Below are positions 1 through 12,461 of a stretch of DNA of 64,000 bases, one piece after another (position 1 is the stretch's first letter; every line of letters starts with the position of its first letter). Source of the DNA: Trichoplax sp. H2 (taxonomy: Eukaryota; Placozoa; Uniplacotomia; Trichoplacea). Under the pieces are notes generated by a model that was not told the origin of the DNA, ran no database searches, and saw only the letters and a list, made by a program, of their open reading frames with translations. A program made the position numbers and the translations under genes. The stretch is taken from assembly GCA_003344405.1 (NCBI GenBank), contig NOWV01000044.1, positions 186,001 through 250,000 on the forward strand. Direction: 5' to 3'.

Positions 1-201
1 AATGGAAAAGCGGATTATTATGGAATAGAAAATTACTCTACTTGATTGATAGTAGTGCCATCCAAGGCTAGAACTGATCCTTTATCCTTATGCAATATAT
101 TATTCTTCAACTTATTTTAGGTTGTAGATATTTGTGCCATAATAGTAAATTCGAATATTATTATTTAAAGGTCGAAATTATCAGATGCATTTAGTATTCT
201 A

Positions 202-661
202 GGCTTGGATATAGGAATTGATTTCAGCTGCGATTAAAATTTCACCAAGGCAGTTATAGAATTCTTGAACATTCCACTGACAGTATCCTAGGCTTGGGTA
301 TAGGAATCTACTTCAGTTTCGATTAAAATTTCTCCAAGGCAGTTATAGAATTCTTGAACATTCCACTGACAGTATCCTGGGCTTGGTATAGCAATCAATT
401 TCAGCTACGACAGAAATTTCACTAAGTCAGTTGTAGTACTCTTGGACATCCTACTAACAATATTCCAGGCTTGAGCATAGCAATCGATTTCAGCTATGAT
501 CGAAATTTTACCAAGGCAGTTGTAAAATTCTTAGATATTCCACTAGCCCCATTTAGACTTAAGTATAGTAATCGATTTTAGCTAATCAATTTTAGCTATG
601 ATTGGGATTTAACCGAGGCAGTTGTAGGACTCTTTGACATTCCGTTCACTGTATTTGAACT
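202..661. repeat. 89-bp tandem array derived from the GPCR 3' end
   Basis: Five units start near 202, 291, 380, 469 and 557, about 89 bp apart. Each carries a diverged version of a block reading, on the plus strand, ggcttgg.atag.aat..atttcagct followed by accaaggcagtt and attccact. The last unit overlaps the end of the GPCR coding region (stop at 596-598), so the coding tail is itself one repeat unit. Read on the minus strand in the same register, every downstream unit encodes a variant of the receptor tail and also ends in a stop codon. The first two units are nearly identical; the others are roughly 70-80% alike by eye. Confidence 0.85.
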
Positions 662-1945
662 ACATGTTGTGCTCAGGGTTGGATCATCATCTGCAACAGG
701 ATGGATTGATCCAGAACGCCCTAGTAAAGGATTAACAGCGATATGGCGTATAGCAGCAGCGCGCACATTGTCCACATTTTTAAGTAGATTTTGTTCATCG
801 AACTGCCTCATGGATAATCGCCGATGATGATATTCACTAACAAAGGATAGACTTCTTTCTAAGGCATATTCTCGAACATAACACGGTAAACATTTAGGGT
901 GGCAATAAAGTGAAATTAATCGTCCTAAACCAATACGATAATTTTTACTATAGCGCGGATAGAGAATAGGATTGATTGCTGAATTTAAAATGGTCATTGT
1001 GGATATGATCGATAATGCTATAGGTGAAAATTTTTTATCATTACTTACTAAACGATAAATATTAATAATAATATAAGGGAGCCAACAGGCTAAAAATGGC
1101 CCTAATATAATAAAGATATTGGCTACAGCTTTTAGTTTACTTTTACTCCGTCGTATTTGCTGTCGTTGGCGAAACATGAGACTAAATCGTCGACCTTTTT
1201 CTTCTGGTGGTGGTTGATTGATAGTCATTAATGGCATATCGCCGACTTTCTTGACAGCAACCCGTAAGACAAGAATATAAAGTATGACAATAATAATTAC
1301 TGGACAAATAAATGAAATACCAAAGAGGAAAAAAGTAAATGTTGTACCAACAAAAATATCAACAAAGCACATTGCTTCAGAGGGATGATAAGTATAGCGA
1401 CTCCAACCTATTAAGGGTAAAATGGAGACAACAATCGATTGTAACCATGAATAAATTAGCATAGCTAATGTTCGATTATGTGTTATCCATTTATGATAGC
1501 GAAATGGTTTAACGATAGCCAGGTAACTATCCACACTCATCATGGCAATGGTAATAATTGATTCAGTAAATAAAGTACTATTAACGAAGCCAACCCATTG
1601 GCACATGCCATCACCTAGCGACCAGCGACTCGCTGTAGCTGTAGTAATGATAATGATAGGGGATAGAAATAGACCAGAGAGAAAGTTCGTTATAGCTAAA
1701 TTGAGGATAAACCAACCCGTTGGACGGTGTAATAATTGGGTCGATTTAACCACTGCGATCGCTGTAATATTACCGATGAGTATGATAATAAGTAATAAGA
1801 CATGGATTGTTAATTTAATGCCAATGTAACTTGATGTTTGTAAAATCCAATAGGGTGAAGATTGATTGATACCATACTCTCCACCCGTAGGGATTGGATC
1901 GCTAATATTGATATTGGGAGATCGTAGATAAATTTGTTGCTGCAT
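596..1945 (-). CDS. Class A (rhodopsin-like) G-protein-coupled receptor, intronless
   Basis: A 449-residue seven-helix plasma-membrane receptor on one exon. Helices are near residues 43-68, 77-100, 117-147, 159-183, 200-231, 271-301 and 311-336. Class A landmarks visible: Asn59 in TM1, the TM3/ECL2 disulphide pair Cys115 and Cys193, CWLP at 287-290 in TM6 and NPILY at 325-329 in TM7. Two core positions are unusual: the TM2 sodium-site Asp is Asn87 (NLAITN), and DRY at the end of TM3 is DSY (139-141), so the G-protein-contact arginine is missing. N-terminal sequons lie at Asn13 and Asn27. Cys348, 352 and 355 after helix 8 could be palmitoylated. The tail is Ser/Thr-rich. The ATG at 1945 precedes a short extracellular N-terminus and no signal peptide is evident. 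The ligand cannot be assigned; amine, peptide or orphan are all possible. The 3' end is one unit of the adjoining tandem array. Confidence 0.93.
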   Translation of the reverse strand: MQQQIYLRSPNINISDPIPTGGEYGINQSSPYWILQTSSYIGIKLTIHVLLLIIILIGNITAIAVVKSTQLLHRPTGWFILNLAITNFLSGLFLSPIIIITTATASRWSLGDGMCQWVGFVNSTLFTESIITIAMMSVDSYLAIVKPFRYHKWITHNRTLAMLIYSWLQSIVVSILPLIGWSRYTYHPSEAMCFVDIFVGTTFTFFLFGISFICPVIIIVILYILVLRVAVKKVGDMPLMTINQPPPEEKGRRFSLMFRQRQQIRRSKSKLKAVANIFIILGPFLACWLPYIIINIYRLVSNDKKFSPIALSIISTMTILNSAINPILYPRYSKNYRIGLGRLISLYCHPKCLPCYVREYALERSLSFVSEYHHRRLSMRQFDEQNLLKNVDNVRAAAIRHIAVNPLLGRSGSIHPVADDDPTLSTTCSSNTVNGMSKSPTTASVKSQS

Positions 1946-4900
1946 CGTATTGAAAGAGATTTTTTAAGAGCTCGTATCAATAAATAGTGATGATTAAATG
2001 CTTACACTTTGAATAAGTGACAAGCGAAGGACCCAATCAGTTCGTAAGGAAGCTTACCAATGGAAAACTTGTAAACAAGTCTGGGAAATATTGAAGTGTT
2101 TTGAAAATGCAATTTGAATAGTTAACCTGTAAACAAGCTTGTGACTTGACTTTTGAAGAAATAATTTAGGTTCGATCTAATGGACGGGCTTCTATCACGC
2201 TAAGAGACTTGCAATATTGCCAAGTTGGATACTAGCTTGCCAATAGAATACTAGCAATTCAATCGGTTGCGTGGAGTAAAGAAAGTTTGGAAATTTAAGA
2301 CAATCCGATAAATTGACTTTTTTTAAGATTGATCAAGCCGATGATATATCGAATTGAGCCAATTGGAGGGGATTTTTTGCTGCCTTCCAGGTGCTATGAA
2401 AATCGTTGAGTTTATCAAAGATGATAAATCAAAATTTACAAGCAGACCCTAGGATAAACTGATGCGAATCTTCGATGATAGAGACTTTATCAATAAGGTG
2501 AAGGATTGCCTTAGGCCATGATCTTGATCAAATTATTTGATATATTGCATCGATTGATAGTTTAAACTGCCTGAGGATATATAAGGGATAACTTTCTCTT
2601 TTCTTGCTCTTGTGCTTAAGTTGTGCTTTAAATATGACCTGCCGATAGAAAAGTGAGGATTAAATCGACGTTAGAGGGGCAAATAAATGGGTTGCAACTA
2701 TCACCTTGAGCTTAGACAATCAACTATTTTATCCACTACAGTACATTCAAATGGACATGGAAATACAATCAAGTTGGATTAATGGGCATGTTATATAAAT
2801 ACCAATGACGTACTGAGTCTTAAAAATAGGCTACAATTGCGTAAAGTTAATGATAAATGATTGAGGCGAAAGAATAAAAATTATAAATCCTTCTTCAACC
2901 AACAATTCTAGTAAAGACAATAAAATTGTCCTTATTAGAATAGAGGATAACAGGATGGCGGTAAATATTGAAGACAATGATCAAATTGAGTCCAAATTTT
3001 AGACAATAATAGTGGAAATGATCGATCTTTACTGTTCCTCTATTCTCACTGATCGTATTCAAAAGTAATAATAGCAAGGATTTTCAATGAAATCAATATA
3101 AAATACTGATTTAAATATATTTAGATAAGGATTGAATGCAGGATAGATGATAATCTTCAATTCTCCACCTGGAACAAATTGATCTAAATTGCATGAGTGT
3201 AATGAAGTACCACCAATTCTACAAGAATACCCATTACAAATATGATTTTGTGTTAGAGTAGACAAAGATCATCCGAAAAAATAAATTCATTTCAACTCAA
3301 AGCGAGGAAAATCAGTATTATTTAGAGTAGAATAGCTCATGGAAGAAATGAAATAGTTTAATAACAGTCTATTCCATGACTAAAAATTTATGGCTAAGCA
3401 TAACATACCTATTGTAGTATTTAGTAATTGGTTGAAGGTAATACGTGGGAAAGATTATTGATTCATCTTTGAAATGATGAATAATGTCGTCGCTAGTCAA
3501 AAGGGATGGTTGGGGGATAGAATTGTTGGATGACATGTAGAAACTTGTCTTAATTGGCTGGCGTAGGGTACCGTTACATTCTTACAATAAAAGAATGAAA
3601 GATAAATTACTAAAGAGAAAATATGACTATTAATTCTCCTATAGCTGGGGAGGATTCCTAGAGAATCAATTAGATATCTATTCTTTTCAATAGGCAATTT
3701 AGAATAGAGGAAATGGGATGATCGTTCGTAGATCACTTAGATGCCTAATTTGCAGTTGAGAAATGAATGATAGCCATTAAGTTTATTCAGTAGGTCGTTT
3801 AGAAGGAAGGAATAAGTCAATTTTATTCGAATAATTAGCTGGATTAACTATTATAGTTTGCAAATCGTTATTGGGTAAATAGGAAACGTTATGGCGATTG
3901 ATTGAATAAGTCATCATGATTGGATTAGCCGGTTGGGTCATTTGCTATTGAAGAACAGATGATAAAGACTTGGAGAAAGTCAAGTGAAACAAAATGTTTT
4001 ATAATTAGATGGAAGGTTTAGAAATAAAATCGATATTTTTATTCTCAACATGGATAGTCTACTTTAATTGGCCGACTAGCGGATTATTTGAATAGGTAAG
4101 AAAATTGACGATGACTCAGAGTAGGAAGGATTGCTTCTAATTGAACAGGATATAGGTAGGATAGAATAGACTAATTCTTCTTCATCATTGATTGAATTTA
4201 GAATCTTACATTAATGAACTCGCAAAGTAATCAGATATTGAATAGTTGGAATAATGACCTAGAGCAAGTCTGATTATAGCTGATTTTAAAACATAGTTGT
4301 GAAAAAAGATTGATTCGCTTTTCTACTATGATGGCCATAGCCATTTCATGTTGCTGCAGTTCATATAAAAAAAATTAGCCAAGTGCTATCGCTCGTTGAA
4401 ATGAAGAGAACCATTGTGGATAAATTACAACAAATTTGTAACCTGGTATTTGCAAAGAAGATTTTAACAAATTAAATACTAGTAGCTATTCTGTGATCAT
4501 AGAATCTTGCTTTCAAGCTATCCTATTATTAGAATAGACGCATTCTTTTAAATGCTTATTAATCCCTTATTTCACCCTAGAATGCTTTGAAAATTGTCTA
4601 AATACTCATCGATATGGCCAATTCTATCCAAATCGATTCTATGCAATTGTAGTTTAAGGTTAAAATCATGAACATAGTAACCAATCGAGGGTATTCTCCT
4701 AGAAAGATGACTCATTGCTCATGAAAAGATGGATTGATAGTTATTGAAAAGATTCTCATTTTTGACGCTATTGACTATGGCATTGGCTTAAAATGATACA
4801 GCTGGAGAAACATACTTTCACTAACTCTAGGGCCATTTTAATTACTGTTCTAAATTGAAATTAGCTCATTTATTCATGTAGAATTTGTTTTTGATTATCT

Positions 4901-5480
4901 TTGACAATATAGACTATTTTGAATAGGGGCTATTCCCTTTATAAGTTAAATAAGTAATCCTAATATTGTTTTATTCATTCTTAAATGAAGATTCTGACGA
5001 CTATTCTTTTCTATGATGGTATTCTTAGTAAATATCGGCATGAGTTTTTACATTAAAAGAGAAATCGGGATAAAGAAATTCGGTTGAGGACAGGAGGAGA
5101 AAAGTTTCGATTGAAAGATCCCTGATAGTAGATAATCTATCCGTCTAGAAAATTGTGGTTAGGAATAATTTTTTCGTAAGCGAGTAATTGCATTCGATAT
5201 GATCAGCAGCCAAATTTATATAGCTATTGCAAGTATGGAGAATAGCAAATGATCATTCAATACCAGATATAATGACTCAATAGTCATAACATTAATCATA
5301 AAAAATAATTCATCTGGTCAAAATGGATAGATCAGTCCATCAAAGAATGCAAAAGGACATCCACTTATGATACTTTACAAGCGTTTAGCTTGTTCTCTGA
5401 CTTAGCTAATGTAGTAAACAACAGCATTAGTGTTATCAATTCATTAATAGTCTTTGATTAAGAATCATTTGAAAATTAAA
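1946..5480. other. Intergenic, no gene recognised
   Basis: Upstream flank of the GPCR and beyond. Only short open frames below 80 codons occur, without recognisable domains or convincing splice context. A short diverged duplication of a ttgtaaacaag motif lies near 2068 and 2131. The stretch is AT-rich and may hold the GPCR promoter, but no motif decides this. Confidence 0.5.
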
Positions 5481-5570
5481 TGTCATGACAAGAACCTACA
5501 AGGTGAAAATATGTCAATTAATTTTTCATTGGTGAATGTTCTCTTAGGGATTATCAAGACAAAATAGGAA

Positions 5571-6440
5571 GTAATTGGATTGATCTGTTTAACAAGACAT
5601 TCTCAGTCACTGCATGTTAGTTTACAGATGAAAACAATTTAAATTGTCTTGTATCACAAGAAAATCTTTCATGGTTGGTGATTGATGATGAATTAAGAAA
5701 ACAATTTCTTTCATGTCCTCAATCGTCATGTTAAAGTAGGAAGTAATTTTAATAGGCCTATTGAGTAAGGAATTTTCTGTCGTTGCACCTCGATGGAAAG
5801 CTGGAAACAATTTGGATTGTTTTAGCTCACAAGAAAGCCAGTTAAGGCTGCTAGTGAATGATTAGACAAAATTTTCACTCTTTTCTTCAATAGCTATCAT
5901 AAATTTGGGAGCAATTTTAATAGGCCTATTGAGCAAGATATTTCCTGTCACTATCTATTGACTTAGAGCTGACAATAATTTCAATTGCTTTGCTTTGCTT
6001 TACGAGACAGTCTGTTGTAGCTCTTAGTGAATGATTTAAGAAAAAAATTCTCTCCCTCAATACCCATCGTAAAGTGGAGATTAATTTTAGTAGACCAATT
6101 TAGCCAAATAATTCTCTTCTCTGTCCATTGACTTATATCTGACAACAGTTTTAATTGCTTTGCGTTACAAGAAGGACTGTTATAGCTGTTAATGGATGAT
6201 TAAAGAAAAAATTTTTCTCTTTCCTTCAATAGCTATTATGAAATGAAGAATATTTTTAATAGGCTCATTATTTAACAAGACATTTCCTGTCGCTCTATGT
6301 TGATATAGATCTAGAAACAATTTGAATTGTCTAGCCTTACAAGAATGTTATTCATACTGCTGGTTCAAGGTGAAAGAAAAATGTTTTTCTAAATAAAGTG
6401 AAAAATAAATTTGAATTGGCCTGTTTAGCTAGACATTTTG
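5571..6440. repeat. ~170-bp tandem array, diverged
   Basis: A block containing a.taattttaatagg.c.att recurs near 5571, 5743, 5911, 6081, 6250 and, more weakly, 6403. The spacings are 172, 168, 170, 169 and about 153 bp. Within each unit there follow cctgtc.ct, a gacaacaattt.aattg.ctt block, acaagaa, and gtgaatgat.aagaaaa.attt. Units differ at many positions, so this is an old array. No open reading frame persists across units. Confidence 0.8.
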
Positions 6441-6515
6441 ATTGTCTCTGCCAGTGAGTAGACTAAAAATGTTCTTCTTTTAGCCTCTATAGGAAGAAGT
6501 TTTAGGACCACAGTA

Positions 6516-7020
6516 GTGTAAAAATAGACGCACATCCTATGCTATGATGTTAGTGATACCAACAATTTTCAAAGTGTATTCAATATGACTGAAAATATCC
6601 TCATCAATGGCCAAATTAAATAGATGGATAAGCTGAAAATGATTCGTAAGCCTCAATACAAAGAAACCTTATGACTAGTGTAAAAATGGATGCCCATCCT
6701 AGATCACTACGTTAGCAATGCTAAAAATTGTTTTAAATATATTCTGTATGATTAAAAATATCTTCATCAATTGTTATTGAGAAAGTCCATGGGCTATGGT
6801 AATAGTTTCAACAAAACGAGAGTTAGTTCAACTATGTTTGCAATCGGTATAAAAATGGATGTATTTCCTAGATCATGACGTAGGCAACGCTAAGGATCCT
6901 TCAAAATGTATTCTATACAATTAAAAATGTCTTCATCAATAGTTCAAATGGGATAGTTGATGAACTATTGGATAATAATTTTAGCACAACAAGAGTTAAT
7001 TCAAAAAGGCTTGATATCAT
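6516..7020. repeat. ~165-bp tandem array, three diverged units
   Basis: Units start at about 6516, 6678 and 6848, each with tgtaaaaatggatg..catcctagatca.gacgttagcaa.gctaa followed by a tttaaa.tgtattctatatgattaaaaatatcttcatcaat block. The sequence differs from the 170-bp array just before it, although the period is similar. It is non-coding in all frames I followed. Confidence 0.75.
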
Positions 7021-7214
7021 TAAGAGATTTTCAATGACAGATCAATGGTGCAAATTTCTCTATGGACGTGTGATTGAGTAAGGATATCAACACAAACTTG
7101 ATAATAGACAAAATTCACTAAATTTTTAACTACAATTCAGTAGCAAGGCATTGCTATAACTAGTGAAAGAAAGGATCTTCTTAAGTACTAATAGCCTAAT
7201 AACGTCAGTACATC

Positions 7215-7605
7215 TGAAAATTTCGTATAGGTTAGACACACGGTTAAAACTAATTCTATCTATCTTCAGCAGTAACTATTTCCACCACTTCAGTTGAAGA
7301 GGTTTTAATTAATAATTATGTTAGTCAATCTTAACAATAATTTACTTAAGAACAATCTACTTAAGTTAAATGCACAGCTAAAAATAATTCTATCTATCTT
7401 CAACACTAAACTGTTTCCATTGCTTCAGCTTGAAGACGTCTTAATAAATAATCATGTTGATAATCTTGGCAATAATTTGCTAAAGTTAAATCTACGGTTG
7501 AAACTAATTCTATCTATCTCCAACGGTAAGCTATTTCTATTACTTCAGCTTGAAGATGGTATAATAAATAATCGTATTGGAAAATCTTTGGGGATAATTA
7601 ACTAA
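7215..7605. repeat. 120-134 bp tandem array, three units
   Basis: The block taattctatctatctt recurs at 7251, 7385 and 7505, each followed by a cttcagcttgaagan stretch and a taataaataat stretch. Units two and three read through on the plus strand as a Leu/Asn-rich open frame (7318-7605, 95 codons) with a repeating LKLN...ILSI...LLQLED pattern. This is probably an accidental frame within a 120-bp (40-codon) unit and not a gene, since it has no flanking support. Confidence 0.7.
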
Positions 7606-7619
7606 AAGATGTTACTCAT

Positions 7620-10600
7620 GACGAAATTGTAAAATATTCTGGAAATAAAACAGAAAAAAGCCGGTTGTTCAAAGTAATAATAGGATTTATAAAAGAAACC
7701 AATAAGCCGCTGTGAGGTGACTACAATTGGAAAACTTGCTACCAGCACTTTAATAGCAAGTTATTTCTATTACCAAGATTAAACACTACTGAAGTACATT
7801 AAATATAGACAGGTTTGATTAATTTTTGGAGTTAACAATGTCAGTATAATGAGCGATAAACTAATTGATGGTGCCATAAAGGAAATAGTCCTAGCTTTAA
7901 GATAGGTTTAAATTGTGTAGGAAAGCATTCTTATCGACGTCAAATGGACCCTTAAGCAACATCACTAGAGAAATCATCAAAATCATTTTGCTATTACTGT
8001 GTAGAAATTGTTTCCATCTGAATTTCAATCGGAAACAAGTTAATTACTGAAGTAAAAGAATGGACGAATCTATTCACGAACATGTCTGTAACGCCAACAT
8101 TAATTCAGTAGCTAGAAAAGGTCACGTACATTGTGTTAATTAGAGGTAAATTAGTAGAATTGGAGCATGATAAATTCAATCATGTATTTTCTTATTCTTA
8201 ATCCATTTCCTATTGATTGGATTAGTTATTTCTTTAAATTTTTCTTACCTTTACCATTAACAGCAACAACAATTTCTGACAATTAATTTATCCAGATTAA
8301 CCTGTTTAAACGATAGCAGAAAAATTGATAATAAGAATGTTAAGTAATATGTCAAGCTAACTTGATTTTTTAATTACCAGTAAGCAAATAGGGTAAAAAG
8401 ACGGTGAAATTAGTTACAAATACTAATTTCAGTAGCAACTGGTAGATACCGCAAAAAGACAAGTTGAATTGATAGATTATTGGAATTTATTGGCTATAGG
8501 CTAAAGTATAGGTATCAATTAATACCTTTTCTACAGTAACTCTAACTGATTTCAATAATGGTGATCGTTACTGTTTATCAAATTCATATCGGTTAAAAAA
8601 TGTTTCAGGCTAATAAATACATAGAATTAATATTCCAACTGATATCTAACAATGCCGGCTATTCCCAGTGATATAACTGGAAATTACCTTAAAATATAGA
8701 CAACAATTGAAGAAAATAGAATCGTTGATTGGTTGTTAACCAAGAACAAAGTTATTATGCTTGCAGAATATTAATTAAATTCTCATCAAGATTATATTTG
8801 CAATTAAAATAGCTAAAGTAAATTGACTTTATATAATAGCTCTAAAATAAATGACAAAATAAACGTCAGCTATGACTAATTGCTAGCTTTTAGTCAAGGC
8901 AGTTTATTATTTCCAAGTCAATATGAAAATTATATCAGGAAGAACAGTCTTTACTGGCAATTCGATAGGAGAATAAAATTTGAAATGTAAGGTTTAGCTA
9001 TAGGTACGAATAGTAATATTATAGGCTTAAACTCGACGTGTATTTCAACTCGAACTTTCTAGCCATAGGAAAAAGGAAAGGATAGAATTTAATGGATTTA
9101 AAATTAAGCAAATAATAAAGTATAAATGGAGTTTTGATGACTTACCACTCTTTCAATAAAGATTAAATTGATATTAACTTGACTTATCAATCTATGCTTG
9201 TAATGTCATGGCGCTTTTTCTTTTAATACAAGCTAATTAAATCAAGTTTACTTACTGATTGCTCCTGATTGGTAACTAATATGATAGAATTACTATATTG
9301 TTTTGGCTTTGATTTGACAGCTGTTGTCAAGGGTAAATCAACAATTTTATTTTGTCATTTTAATTCATTATCAATATTCTTTTTCTCATCCATCAAGTTT
9401 TATCAAGGACCATTATTACGTTACAATAATATTATTATTAGTAAAACGCCTTTCTTTCAACCTACCTACACTAAGCTACCATGGACATAATAAAAAATAA
9501 ATAACTACTTGTGTTTTAATTTAACTACTAACAAGATGATCGGAGTAACAACGATTTAAATATAAACCTTTTCTACGTCGTGACTGTAGTTTAGAAAAGA
9601 AATGTACCTTCTATTCATTTTGAACTGCTAAAGTTCTCCTTCATTCTTACTATAACAGCTTTAACTTTGATTAATATCAAATCATTGTTATAATCAAAAG
9701 ATAAGACACAATACAGTAGTGGATAAGATAGAATTTATTTCTGTACAAAGTCCATTAATTAAAAATATTATTGTTGTCGGTTTGTTTTAACTCATAGAGA
9801 TTATCTCTAAGTTATATCCAACATCTTCTTTAAATTAAATTGTTTTCCTGCTTTACGTAATACAGAGTGTGAGCTCACGTTAAAAGCGAATAGTAGAGAA
9901 CAGGAAAGACCGGATGATAGCTATTGACCTAGCCGGAGACCAAGGGAAATTATTGACTTATAGAAATAGCTTGTTGGAAATCATTGAACAACATCCTCCA
10001 TCTAAACTGAATTAACTAACATTTTTATTCTCTTACGCAACTGTAATGATGAAATATTAATAAATTTGAGTCAATAGATCAAACTGGTCTAGGGTGTCTA
10101 CGTTTCTATTTTTTGTTATTTTTCTTCTTCACTTTTACTATAACAACTTGCCCAAGAACAGTAAGGTAACCTTTAGTCTTATGCGGCATTTTAGATGCAA
10201 TTTCCTTCTTCTTTCGTCTATGCTAACAGGGATGTTTGCTAGTCAATCAAAATACTGGAATACGTTATAGCTTGGTTGTAAGGGAATAAATTTTTTCTCT
10301 TCATTTCTACCTTGCCTGCTTTAACCAACTGCATAGAGAATAACCAATTATAATAGCCATCAACTTAGCCTAGCAACATAACGCATATAAAACATATATT
10401 AGATTTACAGCAACAGCGGCGCTTTTGTTATACGTCAAAATAATCCATTTTGTTGATATTTGCTATCTAGCAGTTTATTTAACTATTCCACTGCTTTGAC
10501 AAGATATACTTAAAGAGGTGTACCCGCAATGATGGCTTCCATTAATAAATAGGTTATATTAAATTAGCTAATACATCTATGCAAATCTACGTACACAATC

Positions 10601-12440
10601 TTAGGTGGTGATGGCATTATATAGATTTACTCGTTATCATAGTCAGAATTTTTCTGCCCAAGGACTGATTAGATAGTGTATTAATTAGGCTTGAAATTGA
10701 AACTTAAACTAATAGGTGATCATTTCTTGAATCTCTTTATGACAGGATTAATTGTATATGATGTTTAATTGGATCTGAAATCGTATTTATTGTTCAGATT
10801 AAAGTGGATAATGACACTGATAAAGATTTCAAATCCAGACTTACTCTATTCATTCTAATTTTAAACTATCTAATACATAATTTATCGATAGAAAAACTAG
10901 AAACTACCCCTGTTATAGATTAATTATAGCGCTTAAGTTTATTGTCTATGTTAATTCAAAAACTGTCAAAATATCTTAAGAGAAAAGTTATGTATTCATA
11001 GAAAAAAGAGATTCCGTTTTGAGTGGTACCGCATTGATCAGTAAATTGAAAATCGAAGACTATGGAGATTCTAAATTTGTGTGTAATCCCATGATATTAA
11101 ATTAAAATTTTGTCAACTGTAAATAATATTAAAGTATGGTTGGTCGTATTCGTAGAACTAAAGCGATCCAATTGGCACAGCCAGCCGATAGAATGAGAAT
11201 GGAAAAATGTAATCCTGATTTTCGTATGATAAATATATAGGAACACGCCTATACTTGTAGCCACAATTATCTTTCCGTTAGCCTAAACTGCTACGAGCAC
11301 AAACCAAGATATTTATGTGATTGAATAAAAAAAAAAATAATAATACTTCCTGTTTAATTGACAGCATCACCAAATGGGAAAATAGTGGCCTGATAATGCT
11401 CATTTAATTTTCATCAAGTTATTTTCTTTCTTATTCAACATTACTATTGCACGTAACCTTATTAGCAATTCTATCTAATAACAGTGATTTAATTATATGA
11501 AATGAAGTCCTTTACACGCTACGGAATGAACATTCCAATCAATACTGATTGCCTCTAAGTCTATTTCTTTATTCAAAAATTTATTTGCAGCTGTGTTCCA
11601 TGATATTCACTACCTAACTGATAATTTAGATTGAAAAGACAACATTGGGCTGATAAATAACAATTTGTATTATGATTAATTAATTAATCATATTTTAGTG
11701 ATCGTACGTAGATAGTCTTAAGAACAGGATATCCTTTATTTCCCTAATTAGCCTTGTCTTCGAACTTCGGATATCATCAACTTAACTTGCTCACACAGTT
11801 TATAGCTATGATAATAACTATTATTTATACAAGAATAGCTAATAATACTTCAATAGGGATTTCTTTGCAGATACAATTTCCATATGTCAACAACCTATCA
11901 ACACCATAGTCAATTCAAACTGAAAATACAACCTTCTATTTGATGGTGATTTAGGTTAATTCGTTCGTTGAAATAATGAGACACCGGGTAAGGACTATAT
12001 TACTTAAAAAATACCATGTGATAAACGATTGCCAGACAATTCAACGTTGACTTCAGTAATTGTTACTTATTTAAGAACGATATCAAAAGATGCCAGAAAC
12101 AAAAAACCTTTTGCATGATTTTATGCATCCATAATGCAGGGCAACAAGGCTATTCAATATAATGCAATACTTTTCTGTACATTATAAATTACTGTATTAT
12201 TTAAAAATGTCATTTACTTCACAAAGTTTTATCCTTTTTAAATCATTGCCTTACTATTATACATGTCTTTAAGGATTGACTTTATAGTGAAGGCGACAGA
12301 TAAGTGTCCAGTACAGTACTTGCTATTCCACACAAATTTTGTGTGGTTGTGGAAAAATAAGTATAGCCTTCTACAATAATGAGTAATTAATTAATATATG
12401 ATAGATAACTTGAATTTTTAAATATCTAAATTCATAACAA
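7620..12440. other. Intergenic, no gene recognised
   Basis: About 4.8 kb of AT-rich sequence, with no open frame above about 75 codons, no recognisable protein motif and no obvious long repeat. A small plus-strand frame at 9269-9490 (73 codons, hydrophobic) has no supporting features and is treated as chance. Confidence 0.5.
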
Positions 12441-12446
12441 TTTATT
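12441..12446 (-). promoter_or_regulatory. Candidate poly(A) signal of EXOSC7
   Basis: AATAAA on the minus strand, 16 nt after the EXOSC7 stop codon. This implies a very short 3' UTR if used. It is only a motif match, and AATAAA is frequent in such AT-rich DNA. Confidence 0.4.
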
Positions 12447-12461
12447 GATAAATGTATATTA

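Noticed and set aside
1542-1829. 95-codon plus-strand frame
   Set aside because: Antisense to the GPCR transmembrane region; composition mirrors the real gene.
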